Below, piece after piece: positions 1 through 8,789 of a stretch of DNA of 64,000 nt (position 1 is its first letter; each line of letters opens with the position of its first letter). The translations under genes were made by a program, and so were the position numbers. The stretch lies in assembly GCF_024519285.1 (NCBI RefSeq), contig NZ_JAMZCY010000001.1, positions 1,612,001 to 1,676,000 of the forward strand, read 5' to 3'. The notes beneath the pieces were generated by a model. The model was not told the origin of the DNA. It was given only the letters and a program-made list of their open reading frames with translations, and made no database searches. The DNA comes from Cohnella sp. WQ 127256 (lineage in GTDB: Bacteria; Bacillota; Bacilli; Paenibacillales; Paenibacillaceae).

Positions 1-1
1 G

Positions 2-559
2 ATCATCGCCGTAATCGGACTAATCGTTAATATCACGTTAACTTACGTACTATCACGCAGCATGAAGGAAGAAGAGAATCTAAATGTGAAGAGTGCTCTT
101 TGGCACTTTATCGGGGATCTCCTAAGCTCTATTGGTGTCATTGTTTCTGCAATCTTAATCCATTACACTGGTTTGCAAATCTTAGATCCCTTGATCAGTA
201 TGGTGATCGGAGCAATCATCTGTATCGGTGGGTCAAGAATTGTACGCGAAGCGTATCTCATCCTTATGGAATCCGTACCGCCACAATTCGATTTAGATGA
301 GATTCGCCAAGACATCGGAACAATCGAAGGTGTTGAGGACGTTCATGAGATGCATCTATGGGCAATATCAACCCAGCACTATTCGTTAACCGCTCATGTT
401 TTCATTCGAGCCGACATCCAACCGTTCTGCGTCATTCTAGCTGTCAACGAAGTGCTTAAGAACAAATACAAGATCGCCCATTCCACAATCCAAATCGAGC
501 ACGCCACCATCCATGACCATGGAGAGTATGGCAAAAAGTTTTTACTTACTCATAGCTAA
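2..559 (+). CDS. Cation diffusion facilitator (CDF) metal efflux protein, 5'-truncated
   Basis: The reading frame is open from the first bases of the window, so only the C-terminal ~185 residues are present. CDF proteins export Zn/Co/Cd and similar ions from the cytoplasm in exchange for protons. The fragment has two hydrophobic helices. The first carries an HxxxD pair (H-F-I-G-D), the metal-binding signature of CDF transmembrane helix 5. A cytoplasmic C-terminal domain of CzcD type follows, with the segment GVEDVHEMHLWAIS and a His-rich tail. The internal ATG at 62 lies inside the first visible helix region and is not the true start. A hairpin follows the stop. Family assignment is firm; the exact metal cannot be read from the fragment. 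Confidence 0.9.
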   Translation: MIAVIGLIVNITLTYVLSRSMKEEENLNVKSALWHFIGDLLSSIGVIVSAILIHYTGLQILDPLISMVIGAIICIGGSRIVREAYLILMESVPPQFDLDEIRQDIGTIEGVEDVHEMHLWAISTQHYSLTAHVFIRADIQPFCVILAVNEVLKNKYKIAHSTIQIEHATIHDHGEYGKKFLLTHS

Positions 560-566
560 TAGGAAT

Positions 567-607
567 AAACCATGGGTAGCAGTTAAAATGACTGTTACCC
601 ATGGTTT
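567..607 (+). terminator. Long hairpin after the CDF gene
   Basis: A 17-base arm (AAACCATGGGTAGCAGT) is repeated inverted with one G-T mismatch around a 7-base loop. It lies 8 bases after the stop codon. The following sequence is A/T rich but lacks a clean T run, so termination is likely rather than certain. Confidence 0.6.
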
Positions 608-736
608 AATTAATCGCATTAATCGTTTATCAAATCCGCTTCATGCTCATTTTCTGATTCTTAATGTACAGTTGCCGTCGTATTGTATCGATAAGCGATA
701 ATCTTACATTACTGATCTCTAGGAAGAAGGAATGAG

Positions 737-1141
737 ATGAAAAAATTATCCCTCCCCCTCATCATCCTACTCGTAATCTTCGCAGTCGTGTACTTTCAAT
801 CGTCCCCCGCAGAGGTAGCCGCACAGACCAAGTTCCAAGACGAGTCCGTGCAGATGATCGTTTCATCGAATCAGCCTACCGCCTCCAGTATGCATGAAAA
901 CTCCTTTGCGCTGACTCTAAAGGACACATCGGGTAATCCGATCCAGCATGCTGATCTTCAAGCAACTCTAGTTATGCCGAACATGTATTGCGGAATCATT
1001 CCTACTGAAATTGTTGAAGATGAGCCCGGAACGTACCAAGTGAAGGGTATACCTGTCATGCAAGGCAAGTGGGAGGTACAAATTACACTAAAAACAACGA
1101 GTAAGCTCATCCATGTCAAGCATCCCTTTATTGCCGATTAA
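737..1141 (+). CDS. YtkA/FixH-like secreted protein
   Basis: This 134-residue protein has one N-terminal hydrophobic segment (residues 5-20, an uncleaved anchor or signal peptide) and an Ig-like extracytoplasmic domain. The pattern ALTLKDTSGNPIQHADLQATLVMPNM...GTYQVKGIPVMQGKWEVQITL is typical of YtkA/FixH-type domains. These occur beside copper ATPases and cytochrome-oxidase or nos maturation genes. A Met/Cys cluster (VMPNMYCG) could bind copper. The ribosome-binding site GAAGGA lies just ahead of the ATG. The gene is convergent with the copper/nos operon on the other strand and ends 20 bases from it. Its role in copper delivery is inferred from the neighbours; no partner is proven. Confidence 0.7.
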   Translation: MKKLSLPLIILLVIFAVVYFQSSPAEVAAQTKFQDESVQMIVSSNQPTASSMHENSFALTLKDTSGNPIQHADLQATLVMPNMYCGIIPTEIVEDEPGTYQVKGIPVMQGKWEVQITLKTTSKLIHVKHPFIAD

Positions 1142-1160
1142 TTAATGCTATTAAATAAAT

Positions 1161-1844
1161 TCACCACAACCAGGGGTGAATGGACGGAATCCATCCGTTC
1201 GCGACAAAGCCTTTCATCAGCGATAAAATCCCCATCATATAGGCCATCGTCGCGCCGACCGTTCTCATCCCTTTTCTCCATTTTTTCTGAATCCCACTTG
1301 CAAAGAGGCCCGTCAACAGTAATATCGGGAAGGTGGCTAACCCAAAAACGAACATAATGAGAATCCCATCGGTCCAAGATCCAGTAGCAGCGGCATTCAT
1401 CTGCATCGCATAGGTGAGTCCGCACGGAAGGAAACCGAGCATTAAGCCTGTCATATAAATACCGGTTAGCTCGTATTGTTCTCTGATACGGGCAATTTTC
1501 TTACTCCAATACCGATTTCCGGGGAGAAGATTATGAGGAATAGGTAACGTGTAACGAAAGTAGGTCCACAACAGAATAAGAATTCCCCCAACAATACTTG
1601 CAATGCTCTGAACGCCGACAAACCCACCCGCTACATTTAGGAATGAACCCGCGAAACCCATAAATCCACCGATCAACGAATAGGTTGTCACCCTTCCTGC
1701 ATTGTAGCTAAGCACGGACTTCAGTGGGGATTTCTTCGCATTAAGTGCAAAGGAGGATGCTATCCCACCGCACATGATCAAACAATGAGGAGCTCCTGCA
1801 ATACCCGCTAAGGCCACAATAACTAAAGAATTCCCAGAAATCAT
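1161..1844 (-). CDS. Sulfite exporter TauE/SafE-type (DsbD_2/UreH-like) membrane protein
   Basis: A 227-residue polytopic membrane protein with about six helices. The N-terminus has the signature GAPHCLIMCGG and a second half-repeat has GFLPCGLTYA; these paired Cys-containing helices mark the DsbD_2/UreH-like family. Members sit next to FixI/CopA-type copper ATPases and are implicated in copper or cytochrome-oxidase maturation. The gene starts 20 bases after the copper ATPase stop on the same strand, so the two are very probably co-transcribed. The paired Cys could support redox or copper relay; this is inference. Confidence 0.75.
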   Translation of the reverse strand: MISGNSLVIVALAGIAGAPHCLIMCGGIASSFALNAKKSPLKSVLSYNAGRVTTYSLIGGFMGFAGSFLNVAGGFVGVQSIASIVGGILILLWTYFRYTLPIPHNLLPGNRYWSKKIARIREQYELTGIYMTGLMLGFLPCGLTYAMQMNAAATGSWTDGILIMFVFGLATFPILLLTGLFASGIQKKWRKGMRTVGATMAYMMGILSLMKGFVANGWIPSIHPWLW

Positions 1845-1863
1845 TCGCTAGCGCCCCCTTCTC

Positions 1864-4059
1864 TTACCCCCGACGCTTGCCGTTCCTCTGGAGTCTTAAC
1901 GCATTCGTAACGACGGTGATAGAGCTCGCTGCCATTCCAACGCAAGCGACTCGTGGATCTAAATATCCTAGGGCAGCAAAGGGAACAGCAATAAAGTTAT
2001 AGACGACAGCAATACCTAAGTTTTGTTTAATATTTCTCATCGTTGTTCGACTGATCGCTATCGCTTCCAGTACGCTAGATAAACGATCATTGACGAGAAT
2101 GATATCTCCAACTTCCTTCGCAGAGTTCACCCCACCCCCCATCGCAATGCCGATGTTCGCAGCGGACAAAGCCGCTGTGTCGTTATTGCCATCACCGATC
2201 ACAGCGACAATACGCCCCTGACTACGCAGATCTCGTACCGTACCCAGCTTCTGTTCGGGGCTCATCCCCGCATGCACTTGCTCAATTCCCGCTTCATCGG
2301 CTATCTTGCTGGCGGGTAGCGGCTGATCTCCCGTTACCATCCATACCTCTGCCTGAGATTTCAACCTTCGAACGACTTCAGAAGCATCCTCCCTAAGTGG
2401 ATCACTTAAAATGAACCATCCTGCTAATTGTGAATTGATCGAGATATAGAGAATTGTTCTACCAACTTCTTCAGAAATAGGTGCGGCCTTCTCTGTCATC
2501 TGAATACGTTCCGAACGTAGCCATTTCAGGTGGCCAACGCGAATGATTTTCCCTTCCACTTGCCCAGACATTCCGTTACCGGGGATTTCCAATACATTCG
2601 AGGATTCCGGTAAAATCAATCGGTGTCTTTCCGCTGCTTGGAGTATCGCTTGTGCCAGTAAGTGCGAGGAATGCTGTTCGATAGAGGCGGCCATACGAAG
2701 CAAGTACGTATCCGATACTCCTAGTGAACAGATGGTCGTCAGCTTAGGTTTGCCTTCTGTTAACGTCCCTGTTTTGTCGAGCAGCACGTGATCAATAAGG
2801 TGGAGCTCCTCCAGAGCTCGGCCGTCTTTGAACAAAATGCCTGATCGTGCAGATTGTGCGGTTGCGATGAGGATAGAAACAGGCGTAGCAAGGCCTAAGG
2901 CACAAGGACAGGCGACTAGAAGCACAGATAAAGCGTAGCTGATCGCCTTTTCCGAGGCTCCTTCATTCCCCGGAAGATACCATGCCAGAAATGTACCCAA
3001 AGCACATAGGATCATGAACGGGACGAAATAGGCTGCAACACGATCTACTTTGCGTGCAATCACGGGTTTGTTGCTTTGTGATTCCTCAACCATCGCGATC
3101 ATCCGAGATAGACGCGAGCCTTGCCTGTCGCTGCTCGCTTTAATATGAAGCTTCCCATTCAAGCACCGTGTTCCGCTGTACACCTGATCTCTAATCGACC
3201 GCACTACAGGCAAGCTTTCACCCGTCAGTAGGGATTCATCGATTTCCGATATTCCGAAAACAACAATTCCGTCTGCTGAAATCCACTCGCCTGCTTGAAC
3301 GCATACAATTTCACCTTGTATTAACTCTTCTGCCGGTATCCATACCTCTACATTCCCTCGAATGACACGAACGAGGCGGATCTGGAGATCATACAGCTCG
3401 TTAAGATCCTTTAGGGCCTTCCCCTTCGCGATTGATTCAAGCAGCTTTCCAAGCAAGATAACCGTCAAGATCATAGCAATTGCATCGAAATATAGAGCGA
3501 TATGAGGGATATGCCCCCCATGGTGATTTCCGCGGAAAATCTGATAATGACTATAAAAATAAGCAGCTGTAGTGCTTATGACAATCAATACATCCATATT
3601 GGCACTTCGTTGCTTTAATGCCTGATAAGCGCCAAGGAAAAACGGATATCCGATATAAAATTGCAAGATCGTCGCGATTAGCCATTGAAAATAAGGATTA
3701 ACAAAGAAAGGGGGGACATACACGAATGAGGAAAGGATCGGAAAATGCATAAACATCCCCCAGAGGAGAGGGATGGAGAGGACGAGTGCTGCTATGAATC
3801 GAATCAGATAGTTCCGGATTTCCGCATCATTAGCTGCTCTCGGCTGAAGTCCCTTTTCAATTCCATAGCCTAATTGTTCGATCTTCCGACAAATATCGGA
3901 TTCACTAACCGATTTAGGCTCTAATTGAACTGACGCTTGAGCAGTTGCCAGATTAACTGAGACCCCAAGAACACCTTCGACACGCCCTACGGCCTTCTCA
4001 ATCCTCGAGGAGCATGCAGCACAAGTCATACCTGTGATATACAATCGTATCGTTTGCAA
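1864..4059 (-). CDS. copA: Copper-type P1B ATPase (CopA/FixI-like)
   Basis: A heavy-metal P-type ATPase of about 731 residues. An N-terminal HMA domain carries GMTCAAC. The Cys-Pro-Cys ion-path motif is in VACPCALGLATP, the phosphorylation site is DKTGTLTEGK, TGES-type actuator residues appear as LLTGES, and the hinge is GDGNNDTAAL. CPC-type pumps export Cu(I), to detoxify or to load cuproenzymes outside the membrane. The longest frame begins with GTG at 4077, but the TTG at 4059 has a much better ribosome-binding site (AGAAGAGGG, 6 bases upstream), so I start there. Oddity: the normally conserved His-Pro of the nucleotide-binding domain reads His-Leu (QHSSHLLA). The neighbours favour a role in cuproenzyme assembly. 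Confidence 0.9.
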   Translation of the reverse strand: MQTIRLYITGMTCAACSSRIEKAVGRVEGVLGVSVNLATAQASVQLEPKSVSESDICRKIEQLGYGIEKGLQPRAANDAEIRNYLIRFIAALVLSIPLLWGMFMHFPILSSFVYVPPFFVNPYFQWLIATILQFYIGYPFFLGAYQALKQRSANMDVLIVISTTAAYFYSHYQIFRGNHHGGHIPHIALYFDAIAMILTVILLGKLLESIAKGKALKDLNELYDLQIRLVRVIRGNVEVWIPAEELIQGEIVCVQAGEWISADGIVVFGISEIDESLLTGESLPVVRSIRDQVYSGTRCLNGKLHIKASSDRQGSRLSRMIAMVEESQSNKPVIARKVDRVAAYFVPFMILCALGTFLAWYLPGNEGASEKAISYALSVLLVACPCALGLATPVSILIATAQSARSGILFKDGRALEELHLIDHVLLDKTGTLTEGKPKLTTICSLGVSDTYLLRMAASIEQHSSHLLAQAILQAAERHRLILPESSNVLEIPGNGMSGQVEGKIIRVGHLKWLRSERIQMTEKAAPISEEVGRTILYISINSQLAGWFILSDPLREDASEVVRRLKSQAEVWMVTGDQPLPASKIADEAGIEQVHAGMSPEQKLGTVRDLRSQGRIVAVIGDGNNDTAALSAANIGIAMGGGVNSAKEVGDIILVNDRLSSVLEAIAISRTTMRNIKQNLGIAVVYNFIAVPFAALGYLDPRVACVGMAASSITVVTNALRLQRNGKRRG

Positions 4060-4139
4060 GACTATCCCTCTTCTCACACATCGGACTTAAACGGATTTCG
4101 CTTGTCCTCTAATCTATGTGTAGGGATAATCATTCAGAA

Positions 4140-4787
4140 TTAGTTCTGGAAGTAACCTTGTTCGTAAGCGTATCGCGTTAATTGAACCCGGTTATCCAAA
4201 TGCAGCTTTTGCAAAATATTTTTGAGATGGTTCTTCACCGTATGCTCGGAAATATCCAGCTTGTCCGAAATATCGCGATTGGATAAACCCTTTGCTACCC
4301 ATCTTAATATTTCCTGCTCCCGTGGAGTTAGCGGACTGTTATCTGACTTAGGCGCCTCCTTCTGAGCGAATTCCAACAAGATACGTTGGGCTAGTTCTCT
4401 CGAGAAAGGTGCTTGATCATAAATAACAGCTCTTAAATACTCATGCCAGGTCGAAGGGTTTAAGTTCTTAAGTAAATACCCTTGCGCGCCCTTCTTCAAT
4501 GCTTCGAACAAATGTGTAATATCGTCTGACACGGTTACCATAACGATTTTAACGTAGGGATATCGAGACTTAATTTCTTTAGTCGCCTCAAGTCCACCCA
4601 TGTCCTTCATATTAATATCCATAAGAATAAGATCCGGCATCCATTTCTCTGTGAGTTGAATGGCTTCTATTCCACTTGTTCCCTCTGCGACAATGTCGAA
4701 AATCGGGTCAGAGCTGAGAATGGTTCTAATCCCTTCTCTAGCGTGAATATGGTCGTCAACGATTACAACACGGATAGATGAGTTCAT
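4140..4787 (-). CDS. NarL/FixJ-family response regulator
   Basis: A 215-residue regulator. The receiver domain (about 5-125) has the acidic pair DD near the N-terminus, phospho-acceptor Asp in LILMDINMKDMGG and the Lys in GYLLKN. The LuxR-type helix-turn-helix (about 150-210) reads LTPREQEILRWVAKGLSNRDISDKLDISEHTVKNHL. The ribosome-binding site GGGGTGA precedes the ATG. It lies between the TlpA-like gene and the copper ATPase in the same direction, so it probably regulates this copper/nos group. No sensor kinase is encoded nearby; its kinase must be elsewhere or outside the window. Confidence 0.88.
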   Translation of the reverse strand: MNSSIRVVIVDDHIHAREGIRTILSSDPIFDIVAEGTSGIEAIQLTEKWMPDLILMDINMKDMGGLEATKEIKSRYPYVKIVMVTVSDDITHLFEALKKGAQGYLLKNLNPSTWHEYLRAVIYDQAPFSRELAQRILLEFAQKEAPKSDNSPLTPREQEILRWVAKGLSNRDISDKLDISEHTVKNHLKNILQKLHLDNRVQLTRYAYEQGYFQN

Positions 4788-4816
4788 AGTTATGTCACCC
4801 CGTTATTTCGATTTGT

Positions 4817-5359
4817 TTATAAGGCTGCTTCCAGTAGTGTCTTAATTTGTTCCTTATCGGTCAATTCACCTAATTTGATCTGCCGGAGCTTTCCTGAATG
4901 ATCGATGATAAAGGTCGCGGGTAGCCCAACTAACTGATACGCTTCTGAGATTGTGCCCGTTACATCAATAATAACGGGAAAGGAAATGTCATGAGCTTTC
5001 AGAAACTCGTTTACTGTGCCTCTTGATTCTCCCACATTTACGGATACAAGTTCAAAATCGATTTCATTGGATTGATACATTTCTTCAATGAGGGGCATTT
5101 CCTCTACACAAGGATGGCACCAAGAGGCCCAGAAGTTAAGAAATACAACTTGATCTTCATAGCCACGAAGAGTAACAGACTGTCCCACAGTATTCGTTGC
5201 CGTAAAATCTGGTGGAGCAGCTCCGATACGAATCGAGCTTGTTTCCTGATGTGTATCCGCTTGTTGATCCGCCACAAACACCCATACTAATGCGACGACG
5301 GAGAGGATGGCTATTAATGTACTTAGGATGCTTCTTCTCGTCCAGCTTCCCGGCTTCAT
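4817..5359 (-). CDS. Membrane-anchored TlpA/ResA-like thiol-disulfide oxidoreductase
   Basis: A 180-residue protein with one N-terminal membrane helix (about 11-29) and an extracytoplasmic thioredoxin fold. The active site is WCHPC within VVFLNFWASWCHPCVEEMP, and a cis-Pro segment reads VGLPATFIID. ResA/TlpA proteins keep Cys residues of cytochrome c or CuA sites reduced on the outer face of the membrane. The ATG overlaps the nosF stop in an ATGA junction, so it is translationally coupled to the nos genes. The likely substrate is a copper-site protein or NosL-type chaperone (inference from context). Confidence 0.88.
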   Translation of the reverse strand: MKPGSWTRRSILSTLIAILSVVALVWVFVADQQADTHQETSSIRIGAAPPDFTATNTVGQSVTLRGYEDQVVFLNFWASWCHPCVEEMPLIEEMYQSNEIDFELVSVNVGESRGTVNEFLKAHDISFPVIIDVTGTISEAYQLVGLPATFIIDHSGKLRQIKLGELTDKEQIKTLLEAAL

Positions 5360-6069
5360 TGCAGTGCCTCATGGAATGCGGCATGAAGAGCTTGAGCACC
5401 AAATTTCATCCGGTAGTTGTCGACTGTACCTTCTCCTCTGTTAACCCCATTATTAAGAAAAATGACGTAGTCTGCAACCTCTTCCGCTACCTGCAGCTGA
5501 TGAGTCGAGAAAATAACCGCATGTCCTTCTTGTTTAATCCCCTTGACTAATTGTACGAACTCATTCATCCAGAAAGGATCTAGTCCATTCGTCGGCTCGT
5601 CCATGATCAAGAGAGGAGGCTTAGCTAGAATCGCTTGAGCAAACAATAAGCGTTGGCGCATTCCCTTGGAGAACGTATGGACTTTGTTGTTTTTCTTATG
5701 TTCTAACCCCACCAAAGTTAGCACTTCAACGATACGTTGCTTCGGTACACATCTAAGTGCTGCCCAGAAGGATAACGCTTCATATGCGGTCAACCCGTTG
5801 CTGAATTGGTAATCATCAGGCATATAGCCGATTTGCTTGGCAAAATTCGCTCTATCTTTTCCCCACTGCATTCCATTAATTTGAATATTTCCATGAGTAG
5901 GCTGCATAATACCCGCAATCATTCGCAAGATCGTGCTTTTCCCTGCACCGTTCCCTCCACACAACGCAAGAACTTGACCAGAGGCGATGGATAAGTCGAT
6001 ATTATCGACAATTTGCTGCCCTTTGATTGATTTGCTTACTCCTGAAACCTTAACGATAGTGTCATCCAT
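5356..6069 (-). CDS. nosF: NosF-like ABC transporter ATP-binding protein
   Basis: A 237-residue ATPase with Walker A GGNGAGKST, signature FSKGMRQ and Walker B LLIMDEPTNGLDP. NosF powers NosY in the NosDFY complex, which supports copper-site assembly outside the membrane. A longer frame reaches 6120, but the ATG at 6069 has a proper ribosome-binding site (AGAGGGCG) and the sequence from there (MDDTIVKVSGVSK) matches the usual family start. It overlaps the nosY stop by 8 bases. It sits directly between nosY and the TlpA-like gene, consistent with a single maturation operon. Confidence 0.85.
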   Translation of the reverse strand: MDDTIVKVSGVSKSIKGQQIVDNIDLSIASGQVLALCGGNGAGKSTILRMIAGIMQPTHGNIQINGMQWGKDRANFAKQIGYMPDDYQFSNGLTAYEALSFWAALRCVPKQRIVEVLTLVGLEHKKNNKVHTFSKGMRQRLLFAQAILAKPPLLIMDEPTNGLDPFWMNEFVQLVKGIKQEGHAVIFSTHQLQVAEEVADYVIFLNNGVNRGEGTVDNYRMKFGAQALHAAFHEALQ

Positions 6070-6883
6070 GAGAGCGCCCTCTTTCCCATTTCCAATAAAC
6101 GAGGCCCATAGATATGCCAATCCAAGCTATGCACACTCCTAGGAATAAGAGCGTTCCGCTAGGCTGGTGGATCCAGCTTACCCATTGATAATATTCCGGA
6201 CCTAAGATGGAGCCTCCTCCAAGCTTTATGACGACGAATAATCGAACTAGCTCGGCCGGGTTAAAGAAGGTTAGCACAACTAATATCGGCTTAATCCATA
6301 AATAAGGAAGATTATCTAATATGGAGATCAGAATGGTTGGCCAGCCTATAATGAAGAAGAACCATATCGAGACACTGATCGTCAACGCTTGCCATCGATT
6401 TCGTGATAACGAACCCACGATCAAGGATATGGATAGAAATAATAGCACGAGCCCGACTGAGAACGATAGAAAGAGGATGTAAGTATTTAGATCAAAGCTG
6501 GTGCCCGTGAGCACGCTTGCGATCCCCATCAGTCCGTAGCCGAACCCAACTATCGTTACTAACACGACTGATAATCCTAAGTATTTACCAATGACGAATG
6601 ACATCGTTCCTAGAGGATAAGTAGATAATAATTGCCAGCTCCCCTCCTCCTTCTCTGACGTTAACGAGAAAGAGCCTAAGAACAGAGTCATCAAGGGCAA
6701 TAAGTATAAAATCAAACTTAGCATGGAGCCTGTAATTCCCGAATAGCCTTGAACGATATTTTGCGAGTTTATGAGCAACAAGCTAAGGCTGAATATCGAA
6801 AATAGAGCGAGGTAAGAGTAGGCCCACGGATTTCGAAAGCCGATCTTAATCTCTCTTCGCGCGACTTGCAACAAATCTCTCAT
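6062..6883 (-). CDS. nosY: NosY-like ABC-2 type permease
   Basis: A 273-residue ABC-2 membrane protein. It has the typical N-terminal amphipathic start (VARREIKIGFRNPWAYSYLALF) and about six hydrophobic helices. A cytoplasmic TSEKEEGSWQLLSTYPLG segment is the conserved E..G...LL.T.P motif of NosY-type permeases. It would form the membrane part of NosDFY. The start codon follows the nosL stop by two bases (TAA CG ATG), with the ribosome-binding site inside the nosL 3' end. Function is assigned from the gene order D-L-Y-F and motif content. Confidence 0.85.
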   Translation of the reverse strand: MRDLLQVARREIKIGFRNPWAYSYLALFSIFSLSLLLINSQNIVQGYSGITGSMLSLILYLLPLMTLFLGSFSLTSEKEEGSWQLLSTYPLGTMSFVIGKYLGLSVVLVTIVGFGYGLMGIASVLTGTSFDLNTYILFLSFSVGLVLLFLSISLIVGSLSRNRWQALTISVSIWFFFIIGWPTILISILDNLPYLWIKPILVVLTFFNPAELVRLFVVIKLGGGSILGPEYYQWVSWIHQPSGTLLFLGVCIAWIGISMGLVYWKWERGRSHG

Positions 6884-6885
6884 CG

Positions 6886-7434
6886 TTACATCCCCATATC
6901 ATTCTTTTTGTCGCCGTCCATCTCGCTATGCATGTTCTCCTCGTTATGCTCGTCCATATCACCCATCTTCATCATATCCCGATTCTGCTCCCATGTATGG
7001 GAAGACAAATCCTCTGAGCTCATCAGCTTACCTACACCTTGCTCTGCAATGAAGGCTTCAGCGGACTTCTTGTCCTTAAAGCTAATAATTCCGTAAGCCA
7101 TCGGTGTACGTAATGAAGCATCATACACATAAGAAGCTTTCTTATATTCAATCCAATCCTTATCGTTATAGTCGCGGACGTAGTCCATTCCGATGTTATC
7201 TGCTCCATTTGATGACTTCCATTTGTTCATGCAGCCAATATCATCGAATTTGAGCGTTTTACCATCCTTTGTTGTCAATTGCGTCGCATAGGCATCATCC
7301 TTCACCTGCATTTTACAATTCGCGCAAATATCAACCTCTTCGTTGATCGGAACCGCCTCATACTTCTTTCCACCGCAGCCCGCTAATACCGTAATCGCCA
7401 TTAAGATTACCAATGCCATTGTCCATTTTCTCAT
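6886..7434 (-). CDS. nosL: NosL-like copper-binding lipoprotein
   Basis: A 182-residue lipoprotein with lipobox LAGC near residue 18. NosL binds Cu(I) and acts as a copper chaperone for nitrous oxide reductase or similar sites. The characteristic CxxC-x-M motif is present (ICANCKMQV), as is the segment KTLKFDDIGCM. The ATG at 7434 overlaps the nosD stop (ATGA); the longer upstream frame runs through nosD and lacks a signal peptide. Unusual: the C-terminus is a tail of about 30 residues packed with Met, His and Asp, which looks like an added metal-binding extension. Confidence 0.88.
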   Translation of the reverse strand: MRKWTMALVILMAITVLAGCGGKKYEAVPINEEVDICANCKMQVKDDAYATQLTTKDGKTLKFDDIGCMNKWKSSNGADNIGMDYVRDYNDKDWIEYKKASYVYDASLRTPMAYGIISFKDKKSAEAFIAEQGVGKLMSSEDLSSHTWEQNRDMMKMGDMDEHNEENMHSEMDGDKKNDMGM

Positions 7435-8789
7435 TGTTTTCTTACCCCCAAGAATAGAATGATGAAGATTGATACAAATAGTAGAAGAGCTCCAACAAGA
7501 CCGATCCATACACTTGATCCAGTGGATAGATTAGCGTTGTCGTCAATGCTTGAAGCTTGACTCATCAAGGGTGAGTGATCCTTAGCCCAGCTTTCCTGAT
7601 CATCCGAGAACATACTACTTAAGAACGTCATGCCTGGCGATTGGAAAAAGATCTGGTACGCAGATGTCTTCGAGATAAGCTGTTGATAGAAAGGGTTGAT
7701 GGTATAAGCCATATCGCTTGTTCCGTTCTTGTCCACGTCTAACCCTTGAAAGGCGTCCCAATAGTTACCGTCCATCCGATTCCCACTGCTATCCAATGCC
7801 TCTGCTTCGATTACATTGGATATAAAACGATTGTTGTTCAATTCATTTCCTTCAGATTCAAGAAATTGAATTCCCATGAAATTACGTAGGATTGAATTAT
7901 CTCTAAGCTGATTGTTTGAGGATTGCTCTACATAGATCCCCACTCGATTACCTTCAACAATATTGCTCTTAATTACCGAGGTCTGAACATCGAACAACAG
8001 AATCCCCTGAGAGTTCACGTTCTCGCTCTGCTTACGAAAGGAGTTCCCGGATACAAGGGCATCCTTCACACCCATGACCATCGCTCCAGTGACGTTAAAT
8101 TCACCTACATTACCGACCAATGTTGTGCCTTTGGTATACATCGAATGAAAGCCATATCGTGATCGATAGAGTTTGTTACCTTCTACGTTTACACGATCGC
8201 TATTCTCCAAGTAGATTCCATCACGCATGTCGTATATTTCGTTGGCTTCTATACGATTATCATGGGAGTTATACAGATCGATCCCATTCTGCTTCTTAGC
8301 CATGCTTGTTTTCTTGTCTTTCTTAGTCTTAAACCACGTGATCGTATTCTCTTTAAACAGTCCCCTATCCGCGTCTCGAACTAGAATTCCGAAGCCACGA
8401 GTTTCTATCGTCATCTGTTCAATGACAGCCCCATCTGCAGTAACGAGTATGGCAGATGATTCACCTGAAGGGCTGTGCTGTATAGAGAATTGACTTAGTT
8501 CAACCTGTTCGGAACGTATTTCTATAGCAGGTTGATTACTTTCATTACGTACGCTGACAGCTGCTCCACCTATAATCGTAAGCGGCTTGTTGATGATAGC
8601 AGGACCTTCATACTCTCCCGCGGGAAGCTTGATTACATCTCCCGATTTGGCCGCATCAATGATCTGCTGTAAGTGTTCAGCTCCGGCATTCCTATTTGCC
8701 GCCGAGATAGAGTCTTGTATTACGATCGTAGAATAAGTAAGTAATAGCAGTCCGCAGCAGAGGAAACGAGCAATTGAGTGGCGAATCAT
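7431..8789 (-). CDS. nosD: NosD-like periplasmic copper-binding/beta-helix protein
   Basis: A 452-residue protein with an N-terminal signal (about 1-30) and a long right-handed beta-helix of NosD/carbohydrate-binding type. Repeats read like GIYLENSDRVNVEGNKLYRSRYG and GIQFLESEGNELNNNRFISN. The C-terminus ends in a membrane helix (about 428-448) followed by RKQ, so the protein is anchored outside the membrane. NosD works with NosF/NosY in maturing copper sites. The start overlaps the upstream lipoprotein stop in an ATGA junction. The C-terminal anchor suits a Gram-positive cell with no periplasm. Confidence 0.88.
   Translation of the reverse strand: MIRHSIARFLCCGLLLLTYSTIVIQDSISAANRNAGAEHLQQIIDAAKSGDVIKLPAGEYEGPAIINKPLTIIGGAAVSVRNESNQPAIEIRSEQVELSQFSIQHSPSGESSAILVTADGAVIEQMTIETRGFGILVRDADRGLFKENTITWFKTKKDKKTSMAKKQNGIDLYNSHDNRIEANEIYDMRDGIYLENSDRVNVEGNKLYRSRYGFHSMYTKGTTLVGNVGEFNVTGAMVMGVKDALVSGNSFRKQSENVNSQGILLFDVQTSVIKSNIVEGNRVGIYVEQSSNNQLRDNSILRNFMGIQFLESEGNELNNNRFISNVIEAEALDSSGNRMDGNYWDAFQGLDVDKNGTSDMAYTINPFYQQLISKTSAYQIFFQSPGMTFLSSMFSDDQESWAKDHSPLMSQASSIDDNANLSTGSSVWIGLVGALLLFVSIFIILFLGVRKQ

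Noticed and set aside
513..701. Possible 62-residue coding frame overlapping the CDF gene end
   Set aside because: It runs straight through the hairpin at 567-607, has no ribosome-binding site and is out of frame with the CDF gene.
1160..1180. Small hairpin TTCACC/GGTGAA at the junction of the convergent genes
   Set aside because: Only six base pairs, inside the 3' end of the TauE-like gene and without a T run; not supported as a terminator.
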